Notes: generated by a model not told the origin, from the letters alone. A DNA stretch of 64,000 nt from Lysinibacillus sp. FSL W8-0992 (GCF_038008685.1 NZ_JBBOZQ010000001.1:3038001-3102000), one strand, 5' to 3'; shown: positions 17,201-25,484, numbered from the stretch's first letter. Program-made: numbers and translations.

Positions 17201-19182
17201 AGCTAAATGAAACAAAGTATCAATATAATTTGAAAAATGAACTAGAAACCGTAACCGATGCAAATCAGCAGAAAACTGCCTTTGAATATGATGGAAATGG
17301 CAATTTAAATAAGATAACGAATGCAAAAGGTTTTACGACAACATTTGAATTTAATGGTAAAAATCAAATTACGAAAGAAACAAATCCCAATAATAATACA
17401 ACTTCTTATCAATATGATGAAAATGGTGAGTTAGTCCTGCTTCAAACAGCTAATAAAAATCGTATTGAATATAAAATTGACCAAGAAGCTCCTAGTTCAA
17501 CAGTTGTTATTAATGGAAAAGTAGTGTGGCGTTATACAAAAGATGGGGACGATCAGCTAATTTATGGAGAAAATGAATCTACTTTAAAACGAATTAGCTA
17601 CTATGAAAATGGATTATTAAAATCAATCGATAAAGGGGATATTGACGGGGATATTAGCTACGAATATTTAGGTAATGAATATTTATCAAAACTGTCATTC
17701 CCAGGGTTTAAACGATATAATACATTAGAATATGAACCAGACGATGCTTATAATACTAAGCAGATAAAGTTAAACGACAAACCACTTGCAACATTTACTT
17801 ATGACAATGTTACCGGACAATTAAAAGAAACTAATTTCACAAACGGTAGCAAATTATCAAAAGTTTATCAAAAAGGCCGTTTACAAGAAGAGACATTATC
17901 GTTAGATAGTTTATCTGAATGGAATAAGTTCACATATGAGTATGATGCAAACAACAATATTAATAACATTGTTAATAAAGTAAATTACACTTATGATGCC
18001 TTAAACCAATTAACGCAAGAGACATATATTGATGGTCCACAAATGGACTATAAGTATGATGAGGTTGGAAATCGTCTTACAAAAAGCGTGAAAAATGCAG
18101 GGAAAACGGAATCCACTACGTACCAATATAATGATGCGAATCAAATATCGTATGTAAACAATCAGCAATACTTGTACGATCTAGATGGAAACTTAACAAG
18201 TGATGGAAAGTATACGTATGAATGGAATGCATTTGATCAGCTGACGAAAGTAAAGAGTAATACTGGCACTATTGTTGCCGAATATGGCTACGATGAAAAA
18301 GGAAGAAGAATCTATAGTAAAGATAGTAATGGACCTATTTACTATGCTTATGATGGAGATAGCAATCGCGTTCTTTATGAAAAGGATAAAAGCTCCTACG
18401 CAGTTAAAAGTTATGTTTACGATGATAACGGTCACCCACTCACAATGATTTACAAAGGCGAAACTTATCATTACCTTACAAACTATCGTGGTGATGTACT
18501 AGGGATGACAGATGCAAGTGGTAAGCTTGTAGCATCGTACACATATGACGCTTGGGGTAACATTTTAACGCAAAGTGGTACAGATGATATGGACTCTATT
18601 AACCCATACCGCTATGCTGGTTATCGTTATGATGAAGATACAAAGTTATATTATTTAATGGCACGTTACTATAATCCAGATACTGGTGTTTTCTTATCAT
18701 TAGATCCTGTGCGTGGGGATACAGGAAATCCTATAACATTAAATGGTTATAGTTATGCAAATAATAACCCAGTAATGAATATGGATCCAGATGGAGAGTT
18801 CAGTATTCGAACATCAGTCTTGATAACTGCAATTGATTTATTGGTTTCAACAATACCAGGATTATATGGGATAAACAAACTTATTAAAGCTGGAAAACCT
18901 AAAAAAATGGTTTTTAATTTGTTAAAGGGGAAACAGAATACTCTTAAATTGAAATTGAAAAGATATTTTACTCAATTAGGTGCAAAAATGAATGTAGCAA
19001 TAGCTCTATCGGGAGTAATTGTAAATGGATTGATGACTGTTTTTAGTACTTCCGTAGGTGGTATTGCGGTATGGGTAGTAAAGCGCTATTTCTTCCAATC
19101 GTATTATAAAAAAGCAAAGAGATATGGTAGTTGGGGACCATTAGTGAAATATGAATATATTGACTTCGGTAAAAGAAAATAA
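14287..19182 (+). CDS. wapA: WapA-like secreted YD/RHS-repeat polymorphic toxin
   Basis: This 1631-residue secreted protein begins with a Sec signal peptide (about 1-32: basic start, hydrophobic core, cleavage near LHADA). An N-terminal extracellular region follows to about 300, then a DNRLRE-type wall-associated domain (about 305-500, with RSLLKFDLS). Next is DUF6531 (about 505-580, DYWDYDSRP...FGYGWSF), then a long run of YD repeats and the RHS core ending in NNNPVMNMDPDG at 1500-1503. The last 128 residues are the variable toxin tip, with hydrophobic glycine-rich segments (VAIALSGVIVNGLM, STSVGGIAVWVV) and a basic end, suggesting a membrane-acting toxin. GTG 14287 follows AGGAG by 10 nt. 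A membrane immunity gene follows. WapA proteins mediate contact-dependent inhibition in Bacillus; the tip's activity is inferred. Confidence 0.9.
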   Translation: MKGFWKKWLSFSVILALFIAYIPFGNFTLHADAKNNKEENKHEQKKPTELVDLRTENAKTFDNMDGTYTAEIAQEPIHFQNEQGKWEDIDNDLVETQNGQTVKNKANDFSIEIDKATSSSQQNITITDETSKIDFGLVSAQHKKLNKTEPVRNTEGLVQDNTIKYPNILEDTDVIYTVGSDRVKEDIVYREKPTGGFPQKLTYKVNVTGLTVEQVNQTIYLKDATTNTPLYLIEAPYMYDSYKPEGYQSVDEIQSVPEEAKSYLLKLSYEVIGQDLFVYLAPDATWLDSEDRVYPITIDPAIVRLQTSANMEDTTIRSAAPTQTGGNDFELGVGTAVGGNTVRSLLKFDLSAVPSSTTIVSADLNLWFSSTNNNSPIAINLHNVTSTWEENQASWTYAKTTPYTTWKTAGGDFSSNKLGTVKDIGTPPTSIADAMVNWKVPLNVVQGWINNPSTNYGLLLKGDNEATQIYKKFASSEQSTLNKYKPQLVVTYKTTARLGLEDYWDYDSRPLVNGTNYVNLTTNNNILQYEDMFILGRADASLTFTRTYNNKDYEKSAFGYGWSFTGDEKIFINTGSQGNQLQYKDADGTIHVFTYDTPTNQYKGDYGNYDKIKKNTEDTFTLYDLYGNQTIFKVRESTTDTDVKVAYITTQIDRNNNKINYVYDSSNKLTEIATDLGKDVLNKKLQFGYDKDGLISTMTYGDQQITYRYTTDGYLQYVDVLKDRKDNKISKTTTQFMYTNKFLTTIVDANEKRTKFEYNGADLKYVYEPTEDTVNQPKTEYSLDRATGVATITDPEQGVTRYFVNNNYVVEKIISPSGEERTYKLDQNYNLLQETETIDGVSKVLQTNEYDVNGNLLNTTDAENNKQSYTYTAFQNVETHTDSGNKVSKYWYDKGNLTKSEIPSTSGIATTNYKYDNFGDLEWMETSDGVRENYATNYKDSQKVITHTDAFTNMTTTVQDLSGNILSSKDGKLNETKYQYNLKNELETVTDANQQKTAFEYDGNGNLNKITNAKGFTTTFEFNGKNQITKETNPNNNTTSYQYDENGELVLLQTANKNRIEYKIDQEAPSSTVVINGKVVWRYTKDGDDQLIYGENESTLKRISYYENGLLKSIDKGDIDGDISYEYLGNEYLSKLSFPGFKRYNTLEYEPDDAYNTKQIKLNDKPLATFTYDNVTGQLKETNFTNGSKLSKVYQKGRLQEETLSLDSLSEWNKFTYEYDANNNINNIVNKVNYTYDALNQLTQETYIDGPQMDYKYDEVGNRLTKSVKNAGKTESTTYQYNDANQISYVNNQQYLYDLDGNLTSDGKYTYEWNAFDQLTKVKSNTGTIVAEYGYDEKGRRIYSKDSNGPIYYAYDGDSNRVLYEKDKSSYAVKSYVYDDNGHPLTMIYKGETYHYLTNYRGDVLGMTDASGKLVASYTYDAWGNILTQSGTDDMDSINPYRYAGYRYDEDTKLYYLMARYYNPDTGVFLSLDPVRGDTGNPITLNGYSYANNNPVMNMDPDGEFSIRTSVLITAIDLLVSTIPGLYGINKLIKAGKPKKMVFNLLKGKQNTLKLKLKRYFTQLGAKMNVAIALSGVIVNGLMTVFSTSVGGIAVWVVKRYFFQSYYKKAKRYGSWGPLVKYEYIDFGKRK

Positions 19183-19197
19183 GAAAGAGGCACACAC

Positions 19198-19545
19198 ATG
19201 CTCGAATTTTTCCAAATAGTATTTTTAAAGTCGATTATAGTAGTTTCAATAATCATATTAGTTTTGTTAATTTTCGGAAATAAACGAACAATAAAATTTA
19301 TAAAAAAGGATCTCAATAGAACACTAAAAAATACTTATATTATTATTATGTTTTCTATAATAATTTGTGCCTTAAATATAAAATTAAGTATTATTTATTT
19401 AGAAATTAATGTTCTGTTTCTACTAAACATTATGATAGTTCTGATTAATTTCAAATTCAATAAGTTGAATAGATTTGGGGTGATAACTTTAATTGGAACA
19501 TTTATAGCATTAACAATTATACGATTTATTTATCAAAATCAATGA
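19198..19545 (+). CDS. Membrane immunity protein of the WapA-like toxin
   Basis: This gene encodes 115 residues, mostly hydrophobic, with about four transmembrane segments separated by short basic loops (FGNKRTIKFIKKDLNRTLKN). It starts 15 nt after the toxin stop with an AAGAGG site. A multi-span immunity protein is what would be expected for a toxin that inserts into the membrane, which matches the hydrophobic toxin tip. The family is not recognised and immunity is inferred from position. Confidence 0.65.
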   Translation: MLEFFQIVFLKSIIVVSIIILVLLIFGNKRTIKFIKKDLNRTLKNTYIIIMFSIIICALNIKLSIIYLEINVLFLLNIMIVLINFKFNKLNRFGVITLIGTFIALTIIRFIYQNQ

Positions 19546-19640
19546 GTAGTTAATAACTAAAATACTTATAATGTTAAATGTTTGATTTAATTACAAAAAG
19601 TTATAAACCTATTTTTAATAAATGAGTCAATTTATTTTAG

Positions 19641-19676
19641 AAAATTCATGTCTCTTTGAGAGGCATGAATTTTTTA
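19641..19676 (+). terminator. Terminator after the WapA-like toxin/immunity pair
   Basis: The arms AATTCATGTCTC and GAGAGGCATGAATT enclose TTT and are followed by TTTTT. Everything downstream to 24730 therefore lies outside the main toxin transcript. Confidence 0.85.
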
Positions 19677-19736
19677 ATTCCACTTTCAGGTTCTATTGCT
19701 AATCAATAGTGTGTTTTAAAGATATTCTTCTCGAAA

Positions 19737-21063
19737 ATCAAAAGTTTATCAATCTAGTCGTTTACAAGAAGAGACATTATCGCTAGATAGTTTATCTGAA
19801 TGGAATAAGTTCGCATATGTGTATGATGCAAACAACAATATTAAAAGCATTATTAATAAAGTAAATTACACTTATGATGCTTTAAATCAATTAACGCAAG
19901 AAGCATATATTGATGGTCCACAAATGGACTATACGTATGATTAAGTTGGGAATCCTTTTACAAAAAGCGTGAAAAATTCAGGGAAAACTGAATCAACTAC
20001 CTATAAGTATAATAAGGCGAATCAATTATCGTATGTAAACAATCAGCAATACTTGTACGATGCGGATGGAAACTTAACAAGTGATGGAACGTATACGTAT
20101 GAATGGAATGCATTTGATCAGCTAACAAAAGTGAAAAATAATGCAGGTACTGTTATTGCTGAATATGGTTATGATGAAAAAGGTAGAAGAATCTATAGTA
20201 AAGATAGTAATGGGCCTATTTACTATGCATATGATGGAGATAGCAATCGCGTTCTTTATGAAAAGGATAAAAGCTCCTACGCAGTTAAAAGTTATGTTTA
20301 CGATGATAACGGCCACCCACTCACAATGATTTACAAAGGCGAAACTTATCATTACCTTACAAACTATCGTGGTGATGTACTTGGGATGACAAATGCAAGT
20401 GGCAAGCTTGTAGCATCCTACACATATGACTCATGGGGTAACATTTTAACGCAGAGTGGTATAGATGATATGGACTCTATCAACCCATATCGTTATGCAG
20501 GTTATCGATATGATGAAGATACAAAATTATATTATTTAATGGCGAGGTACTATAATCCTGATACCGGTGTGTTCTTATCACTAGATCCTGTAAGTGGAGA
20601 TGTAATGAACCCAATTTCTATGAATGGATATAACTATGCGAATAATAACCCAGTGATGAATGTCGATCCCGATGGAGAATTTGCAATTGCAAATCGTTTG
20701 AAACCTTTATTAAAATACCTTATAAAAGTTATTTTTGCAGATTTTCGTGAAAATACATTAACTAATTTTGCCCTGTTAGTAGGTGGTGGTGGACTTTCAG
20801 CGATTATAGCAAGAAAAATGGCGCTAAGAGGTTTTACCATGTTAAATAGAGCACCTAATAAAAAGGCAATTAAAGCTTTTATTGTAGGTGGATTTAGTGC
20901 GTATATTTCAGGTTCCTTTATCACAAAAACAGCTGGTGTAGTTCAATATATAGGAAGTAAACTTTGGAAATATGAAGCTTGGTTTGATAGAACATCACTC
21001 GGAAAAATAATTGATAGAGGGCTACTTAATGCAGAACGATATTTATTAAGGAAATTAAGATAA
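19737..21063 (+). pseudogene. Silent RHS cassette 2 with alternative toxin tip
   Basis: The DNA from 19737 repeats the main gene from 17857 onwards, through the RHS core to the DPDG boundary (20665-20676), with few differences. It has no start region. It contains an in-frame TAA (19942-19944) where the main gene has GAG in YDEVGNR, plus small substitutions. After DPDG comes a different 128-residue tip (20677-21063) with glycine-rich hydrophobic parts (LLVGGGGLSAIIA, VGGFSAYISGS) and a basic end. This is the layout of a displaced orphan tip that can be recombined into the expressed gene through the shared core. GTG 19969 could start a partial product but has no ribosome binding site. Confidence 0.85.
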
Positions 21064-21066
21064 GTA

Positions 21067-21486
21067 ATGGAGGTAATTAAGATAAATAAATCTCAAGATA
21101 AACCAACAAGAAAATATAGTCGAATTGTAAGAAAAGCGAATTTGTATGATATGTTTTTCATGAAAAAAAAAGCTATTGATACAATAATTACTGCTTTGAA
21201 ACAACCATTGACTGATAGAGAAAAATCAAGTGCTTATATTTATATAGGACTGTTATATTCAGATTTAAAAGACTATAAAAGCGCTTCAGAAAACTTCCAT
21301 TTGGGGTTAACTATTGTTGAAAGCCAAGATTTCCCTTACAGTTTCAATTTTTTTAAAATAATCAATACATTTATTAAAAATGATGAATTAGAAAGAGCGA
21401 AATACTGGCTAGAAAATCTTACTAATAGAAAAATCTATGATAAAAATTTTAGTAAGTTAAATCATTTGTATTCAAATTTAAAGTGA
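21067..21486 (+). CDS. TPR-like immunity protein of cassette 2
   Basis: This gene encodes 139 residues, cytoplasmic, basic at the N terminus. The region SSAYIYIGLLYSDLKDYKSA is a typical TPR helix pair and a second one follows (IKNDELERAKYWLENL). ATG 21067 is 3 nt after the cassette stop codon. There is no upstream Shine-Dalgarno sequence; GGAGG lies inside the first codons (21069-21073), as for the immunity gene at 1674. Immunity is inferred from position and size. Confidence 0.6.
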   Translation: MEVIKINKSQDKPTRKYSRIVRKANLYDMFFMKKKAIDTIITALKQPLTDREKSSAYIYIGLLYSDLKDYKSASENFHLGLTIVESQDFPYSFNFFKIINTFIKNDELERAKYWLENLTNRKIYDKNFSKLNHLYSNLK

Positions 21487-21589
21487 AAAATATATAGATA
21501 ATTAAAAACATCTTCTATGAATTGGGTTTATATACTCAAAAATTCATTAGGAGGTGTTTTTCTTTAGAAGCAATAAGTTGTCATCATAA

Positions 21590-21823
21590 ATATTATGTTC
21601 ACACTACCATCTTTACAGTAGAGGTTGGGGTCAAAATCAACATTCATGACTGGAGTATTATTGGCATAACTATACCCACTCAACGTTAAACAGTGGGGCA
21701 TGGTTAATAGGAAAGGGTTAATATAGAGCGATTGCTAGTACTGGTGCAAGTATAATAGCAAGACTAATTGCAATGGCTGCATTATATGGTGGGAAACGGG
21801 CATTACAAAGATATCTAAGATGA
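21590..21823 (+). pseudogene. Decayed toxin tip without RHS core
   Basis: One frame, interrupted by stops at 21647 and 21719, reads LYSRGWGQNQHS, then YYWHNYTHSTLNSGAWLIGKG, then YRAIASTGASIIARLIAMAA and GGKRALQRYLR. Glycine-, serine- and alanine-rich hydrophobic helices with a basic end resemble the other tips here and small bacteriocins. No RHS sequence precedes it, so it is a remnant. The next gene encodes a small membrane protein, its likely former immunity partner. Confidence 0.5.
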
Positions 21824-21843
21824 ATTAGTGAGGTGAAGGTACA

Positions 21844-22101
21844 ATGAAAATTATTATTCTTTTGCTAGGAATTATAATAACAATAGTCGGTATACTTTAT
21901 TCGAAAAGATATCATGAGAAGAATTTTTCAAAATCATATTCGTCAAGTTCTTCCGCGTCTAGCGTTAATGACAGTCTAGTTTTAGGGGCTCTCTTTTTCA
22001 TATTTGGTTTTATTCTATCAAATTCCCCGTGGTATATAGTTAAATCTATATTGATAGGATTAGGAAATTTATTCATGTGTTTATCTAACCTTTATATATG
22101 A
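21844..22101 (+). CDS. Small membrane protein, likely orphan immunity protein
   Basis: This gene encodes 85 residues with a hydrophobic N-terminal span, a serine-rich middle (SKSYSSSSSASS) and two more hydrophobic segments. GTGAGGTGAAGG precedes ATG 21844. It lies 20 nt after the decayed toxin tip. The arrangement repeats that of the other toxin/immunity pairs in the array. Retention of immunity after loss of the toxin is common in such loci; the role here is inferred. Confidence 0.55.
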   Translation: MKIIILLLGIIITIVGILYSKRYHEKNFSKSYSSSSSASSVNDSLVLGALFFIFGFILSNSPWYIVKSILIGLGNLFMCLSNLYI

Positions 22102-22705
22102 TGGATTACTTTTGTGTCTATAAATATTCTACTGGAAGAATGAACGTATAGCTCCATGATTCATCATACTTAAAACTGCCACAACATTAATTTATAAGAT
22201 ATCGAGAAGTTTTAATTAATCTTTTTTATAAAAATTTTAATTAAGGCAAAATCTCATCTCCACATTTTGATTAATCTTTATTTAAAACGTGGAGATTTCA
22301 TCTATTAAAAAAACAACGTTTGCAGGATACTTTTGATCAAACTTTATTCCAAACCAACATGTGAGTTATAACTAATGCATTCACAATTTATAATTATATT
22401 TGTCATAAATATATAAGATATTGTGACATCGAAAATAACCCTGGTACAGTGTAGTCGTTGCTGTATCAGGGTTTGTATTTTTTCCTTAGAATGTTTTTAA
22501 GAATGAATACTTAAAATAAATAGCTGAATATTACAGCGGAAATTATAATTAATATTGTCACTATTGATTAGAAATAAAAAAATGTACCATTTAAAATAAT
22601 GTTATACCATTTGTAAAAAAGTTGCACCGTTTTACCCCTTTGGATAAAATAAGGTGCTCGTTTTTTACAGTAAAAAAAAGTAAGTGCATAATTTCCGAAT
22701 AACTG
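22102..22705. other. Spacer with three hairpins
   Basis: No gene is supported. 22256-22296 has arms ATCTCCAC and GTGGAGAT with a long loop. 22438-22483 has ACCCTGGTACAG and CTGTATCAGGGT followed by a T-rich tail. 22624-22667 has GCACC and GGTGC followed by six T. The last two look like terminators. Confidence 0.5.
22438..22483 (+). terminator. Terminator-like hairpin in the toxin archive
   Basis: The arms CCCTGGTACAG and CTGTATCAGGG pair with one mismatch and an 11-nt loop, followed by TTTGTATTTTTT. Confidence 0.65.
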
Positions 22706-22848
22706 CTATTCTTCCACTACCGATTGGTCTTTAGCAAAAGTGGAGCAGGTTCTCCATAGTTCATCTAGTTGCCCTTTGTCGCCGTTTCCGCCACAGATAT
22801 GCTCACATTTCATTAGATTAAACTCGAGTCCATCATTATTGTAACTTT
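22706..22848 (-). pseudogene. C-terminal fragment of an unrelated minus-strand gene
   Basis: On the minus strand an open frame runs from the junction with cassette 3 (about 22848) to TAG at 22708-22706. It reads MKCEHICGGNGDKGQLDELW and then TCSTFAKDQSVVEE. Its upstream part is missing exactly where the RHS repeat begins, so the cassette junction interrupts or replaced the gene. The family is not recognised. Confidence 0.45.
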
Positions 22849-22852
22849 AAAA

Positions 22853-23827
22853 AGGTATACGTATGAATGGAATGCATTTGATCAGTTAACAAAAGTGAAA
22901 AATAATGCAGGTACTGTTATTGCTGAATATGGCTACGATGAAAAAGGAAGAAGGATTTATAGTAAAGATAGTAATGGACCTATTTACTATGCTTATGATG
23001 GAGATAGCAATCGCGTTCTTTATGAAAAGGATAAAAGCTCCTACGCAGTTAAAAGTTATGTTTACGATGATAACGGTCACCCACTCACAATGATTTACAA
23101 AGGCGAAACTTATCATTACCTTACAAACTATCGTGGTGATGTACTTGGGATGACAAATGCAAGTGGCAAGCTTGTAGCATCCTACACATATGACGCATGG
23201 GGTAACATTTTAACGCAGAGTGGTATAGATGATATGGACTCTATCAACCCATATCGTTATGCAGGATATCGTTATGATAAAGATACAAAGCTCTATTATT
23301 TAATGGTACGATACTATAATCCTAATACAGGAGTTTTTCCTTCATTAGATCCTGTAGGTGGAGACAGTGAGAATCCTTCATTAATGAATGGTTATAGTTA
23401 TGCGAATAATAATCCAGTGATGAATGTGGATCCTGATGGAGATATAGCTTTCCTATTACCATTGTTATTGAGTGCTCTTGAAACCGGATTAGTAGTACTT
23501 ACTAGTTGGATTGCCAAAAATGTTATAAAACAAGCAATAAAGAAATTAACACCCATTATTACTAATGCTGTTTTAAAATATGGAAAGAATCTTACATTTA
23601 CTGGCCCGAAAGGAAGTAAAGACAATAAATACAATTATACATTGTTTAAACTTTCCTATAAGAAAAAGCAACTTTTACGTGTTGATATGAGGATAGATGA
23701 CTATAGATTTAAGGGGCAGGGATACGTAGGGAATGTACATTATCATATTCCTCCTGATTTAGATAAACATTACCCATTATTTAATGTGAAATTCGGTAAT
23801 AATTACCCGAAACTGCCGTGGAAATAA
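22853..23827 (+). pseudogene. Silent RHS cassette 3 with alternative toxin tip
   Basis: This third copy of the RHS core end starts abruptly at 22853 within TYEWNAFDQL (main gene about 18211) and stays in frame to DPDG (23429-23440). It has no start signal. The 128-residue tip (23441-23827) begins with a hydrophobic stretch and then becomes soluble and polar: NLTFTGPKGSKDNKYNYTLF, LLRVDMRIDDYRFKG and GNVHYHIPPDLDKHYPL. The clustered His, Asp and Arg suggest an enzymatic toxin such as a nuclease, unlike the other tips. I cannot name the family. GTG 22892 is a possible weak start, but expression is unlikely without recombination. Confidence 0.82.
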
Positions 23828-23846
23828 TAGAAAGAAGGATAATAAA

Positions 23847-24347
23847 ATGGGCATAGAATTAGAATTTTGCGTAATTCTAGATAAAAAAGAAAATAACTAC
23901 AGTGCTTTGAAAACTTATATTAAAGATTTTCTTAAGAAGCAAAAAATATTTGACTATCTCGAACAAAATGATAGAGAAGTGTTCTTTTTTAATTTTTTTA
24001 CTACTAAAGATAATTTCTCCATACTGGAAAATGAGATAAATGAATTATATAGCATTTTTCTTTCTGACATGACTAATATTATGTATCCACACTACCATCT
24101 TACAAGATATAGAGATATTTCTGATACAGAAGAATATGAAATAGTTCATGAATCTATTGCAGTTAATCTAGAGCAGGGATATTGGGAAATTTATTATCAA
24201 GATGGTAATCTCGAAGGATTTAGTGGTAAAAGCGGTAGTTTAAAAAACTATGGAATATTCCTTTTTGATATCACAATAAAAGAAGATGATGACTTCAAAA
24301 CAGCCGTAGAAAATGCTTTTGATACATGGCTGCAAAATAATAGTTAA
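23847..24347 (+). CDS. Immunity protein of cassette 3
   Basis: This gene encodes 166 residues, soluble and acidic, starting 19 nt after the cassette stop with AGAAAGAAGG in front of ATG 23847. It begins MGIELEFCVILDKKENN and contains GYWEIYYQDGNLEGFSGKSG. Composition and place fit an immunity protein that binds an enzymatic tip in the cytoplasm. The family is not recognised. Confidence 0.6.
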   Translation: MGIELEFCVILDKKENNYSALKTYIKDFLKKQKIFDYLEQNDREVFFFNFFTTKDNFSILENEINELYSIFLSDMTNIMYPHYHLTRYRDISDTEEYEIVHESIAVNLEQGYWEIYYQDGNLEGFSGKSGSLKNYGIFLFDITIKEDDDFKTAVENAFDTWLQNNS

Positions 24348-24433
24348 GTTAAGCATCTTTCTAACTAAATATTTTGTATTAAAATGAAAAAGATATTTTT
24401 CTTCTCAAACTAAAAATTAGGATGCTACTGTTA

Positions 24434-24730
24434 TGACGCATGGGGTAACATTTTAACGCAAAGCAGTACAGATGACATGGACTCTATAACCCATATCGTT
24501 ATGATGAAGATAAAAAACTGTATTACTTAATGGCATATTACTATAATCCAGATACAGGTTTTTTCTTATCATCAGATTCTGTGCTTAAGGCTGAATATAA
24601 AAATGGGGAAATATATGTTCAAGGACCTGCGTTACTATTTATCGTCTCAGATAACTTTGCAATCATTTATAACCGAAAAAAGTCGAATTTTGTAACATTC
24701 TTCTCTATAATGAAAAGTAACACCTGTTAA
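24434..24730 (+). pseudogene. Decayed fourth copy of the RHS core end
   Basis: The sequence matches the core segment AWGNILTQ...YYNPDTG of the main gene, but has lost one base in the DSINPYR region and 15 bases of AGYRY. After FLSSDSV it diverges into unrelated sequence ending at 24730. This marks the right edge of the toxin archive. Confidence 0.7.
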
Positions 24731-24749
24731 ACGAGAAAGGATGCTTTTT

Positions 24750-25484
24750 ATGACACGTATTTTAGCCATTAGTGATATACATGGGGAATTAGAACTTTTA
24801 GAAGAATTATTAATAAAGGTAAAGTTTGATGCTACACAAGATAAACTATTTTTGCTCGGGGATTATATTGATCGGGGACCTGCTTCATGTGGTGTGTTGA
24901 ATATAGTTGCTGAGCTACAAGCCTCTGGGGCACGTGTGCTATTGGGAAATCATGAGGCACTTATGCTAAAAGCATGTCGTTTAGGGACTCCAAAAGCTTG
25001 GAATCATTGGGCTGTAGTCAATGGCGGGGATGCGACACTTGCTAGCTATGGCTATCATATGGAAGATTTTGAAGATGCTATTCTCACTAATACATTACCT
25101 AGTTACATTCAAACATTACCGAAGCTCGAAGAACATTTACAGCTTATAGAAACTTTTGAAACGTATATAGAGTTAGAAGATGCAATTTTTGTCCATGGTG
25201 GTGTTGTGCCGGGCGTAGCGTTAGCGGACACAGACCCCTTACGACTTTTATGGGTTCGAGAGGAATTTCATACTGGTTATAAAGGCGAGAAAACGGTGAT
25301 TTTTGGGCACACACAAACATATGAGTTACATCAAGACCCAACAAATTACGATGTTTATTTTGGTGACAATAATATTATTGGTATTGATGGCGGTGCTGTA
25401 TTTGGAGGGCGACTTCACGCATTCGAATGGCCGAATCGTCAAATTATATCTGTTGAAAGTAAAAATCCAACAAGGTTAGAATAA
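24750..25484 (+). CDS. PP2A/ApaH-type metallophosphoesterase
   Basis: This is a cytoplasmic phosphatase of 244 residues with the full set of calcineurin-type metal motifs: SDIHGE at residues 8-13, GDYIDRG near 40, GNHE near 66, VHGG near 148 and FGHT near 186. These bind two metal ions. The family contains serine/threonine protein phosphatases and dinucleoside polyphosphate hydrolases such as PrpE; the target here is unknown. GAAAGG precedes ATG 24750 by 9 nt. A terminator overlaps the end of the gene. It stands alone between the toxin archive and the FadR-type regulator. Confidence 0.85.
   Translation: MTRILAISDIHGELELLEELLIKVKFDATQDKLFLLGDYIDRGPASCGVLNIVAELQASGARVLLGNHEALMLKACRLGTPKAWNHWAVVNGGDATLASYGYHMEDFEDAILTNTLPSYIQTLPKLEEHLQLIETFETYIELEDAIFVHGGVVPGVALADTDPLRLLWVREEFHTGYKGEKTVIFGHTQTYELHQDPTNYDVYFGDNNIIGIDGGAVFGGRLHAFEWPNRQIISVESKNPTRLE

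Noticed and set aside
14287-24730. The repeated segments as an insertion sequence or CRISPR array
   Set aside because: The repeats are 0.6-0.9 kb coding RHS core with different tips, without transposase, terminal inverted repeats or short regular spacers.
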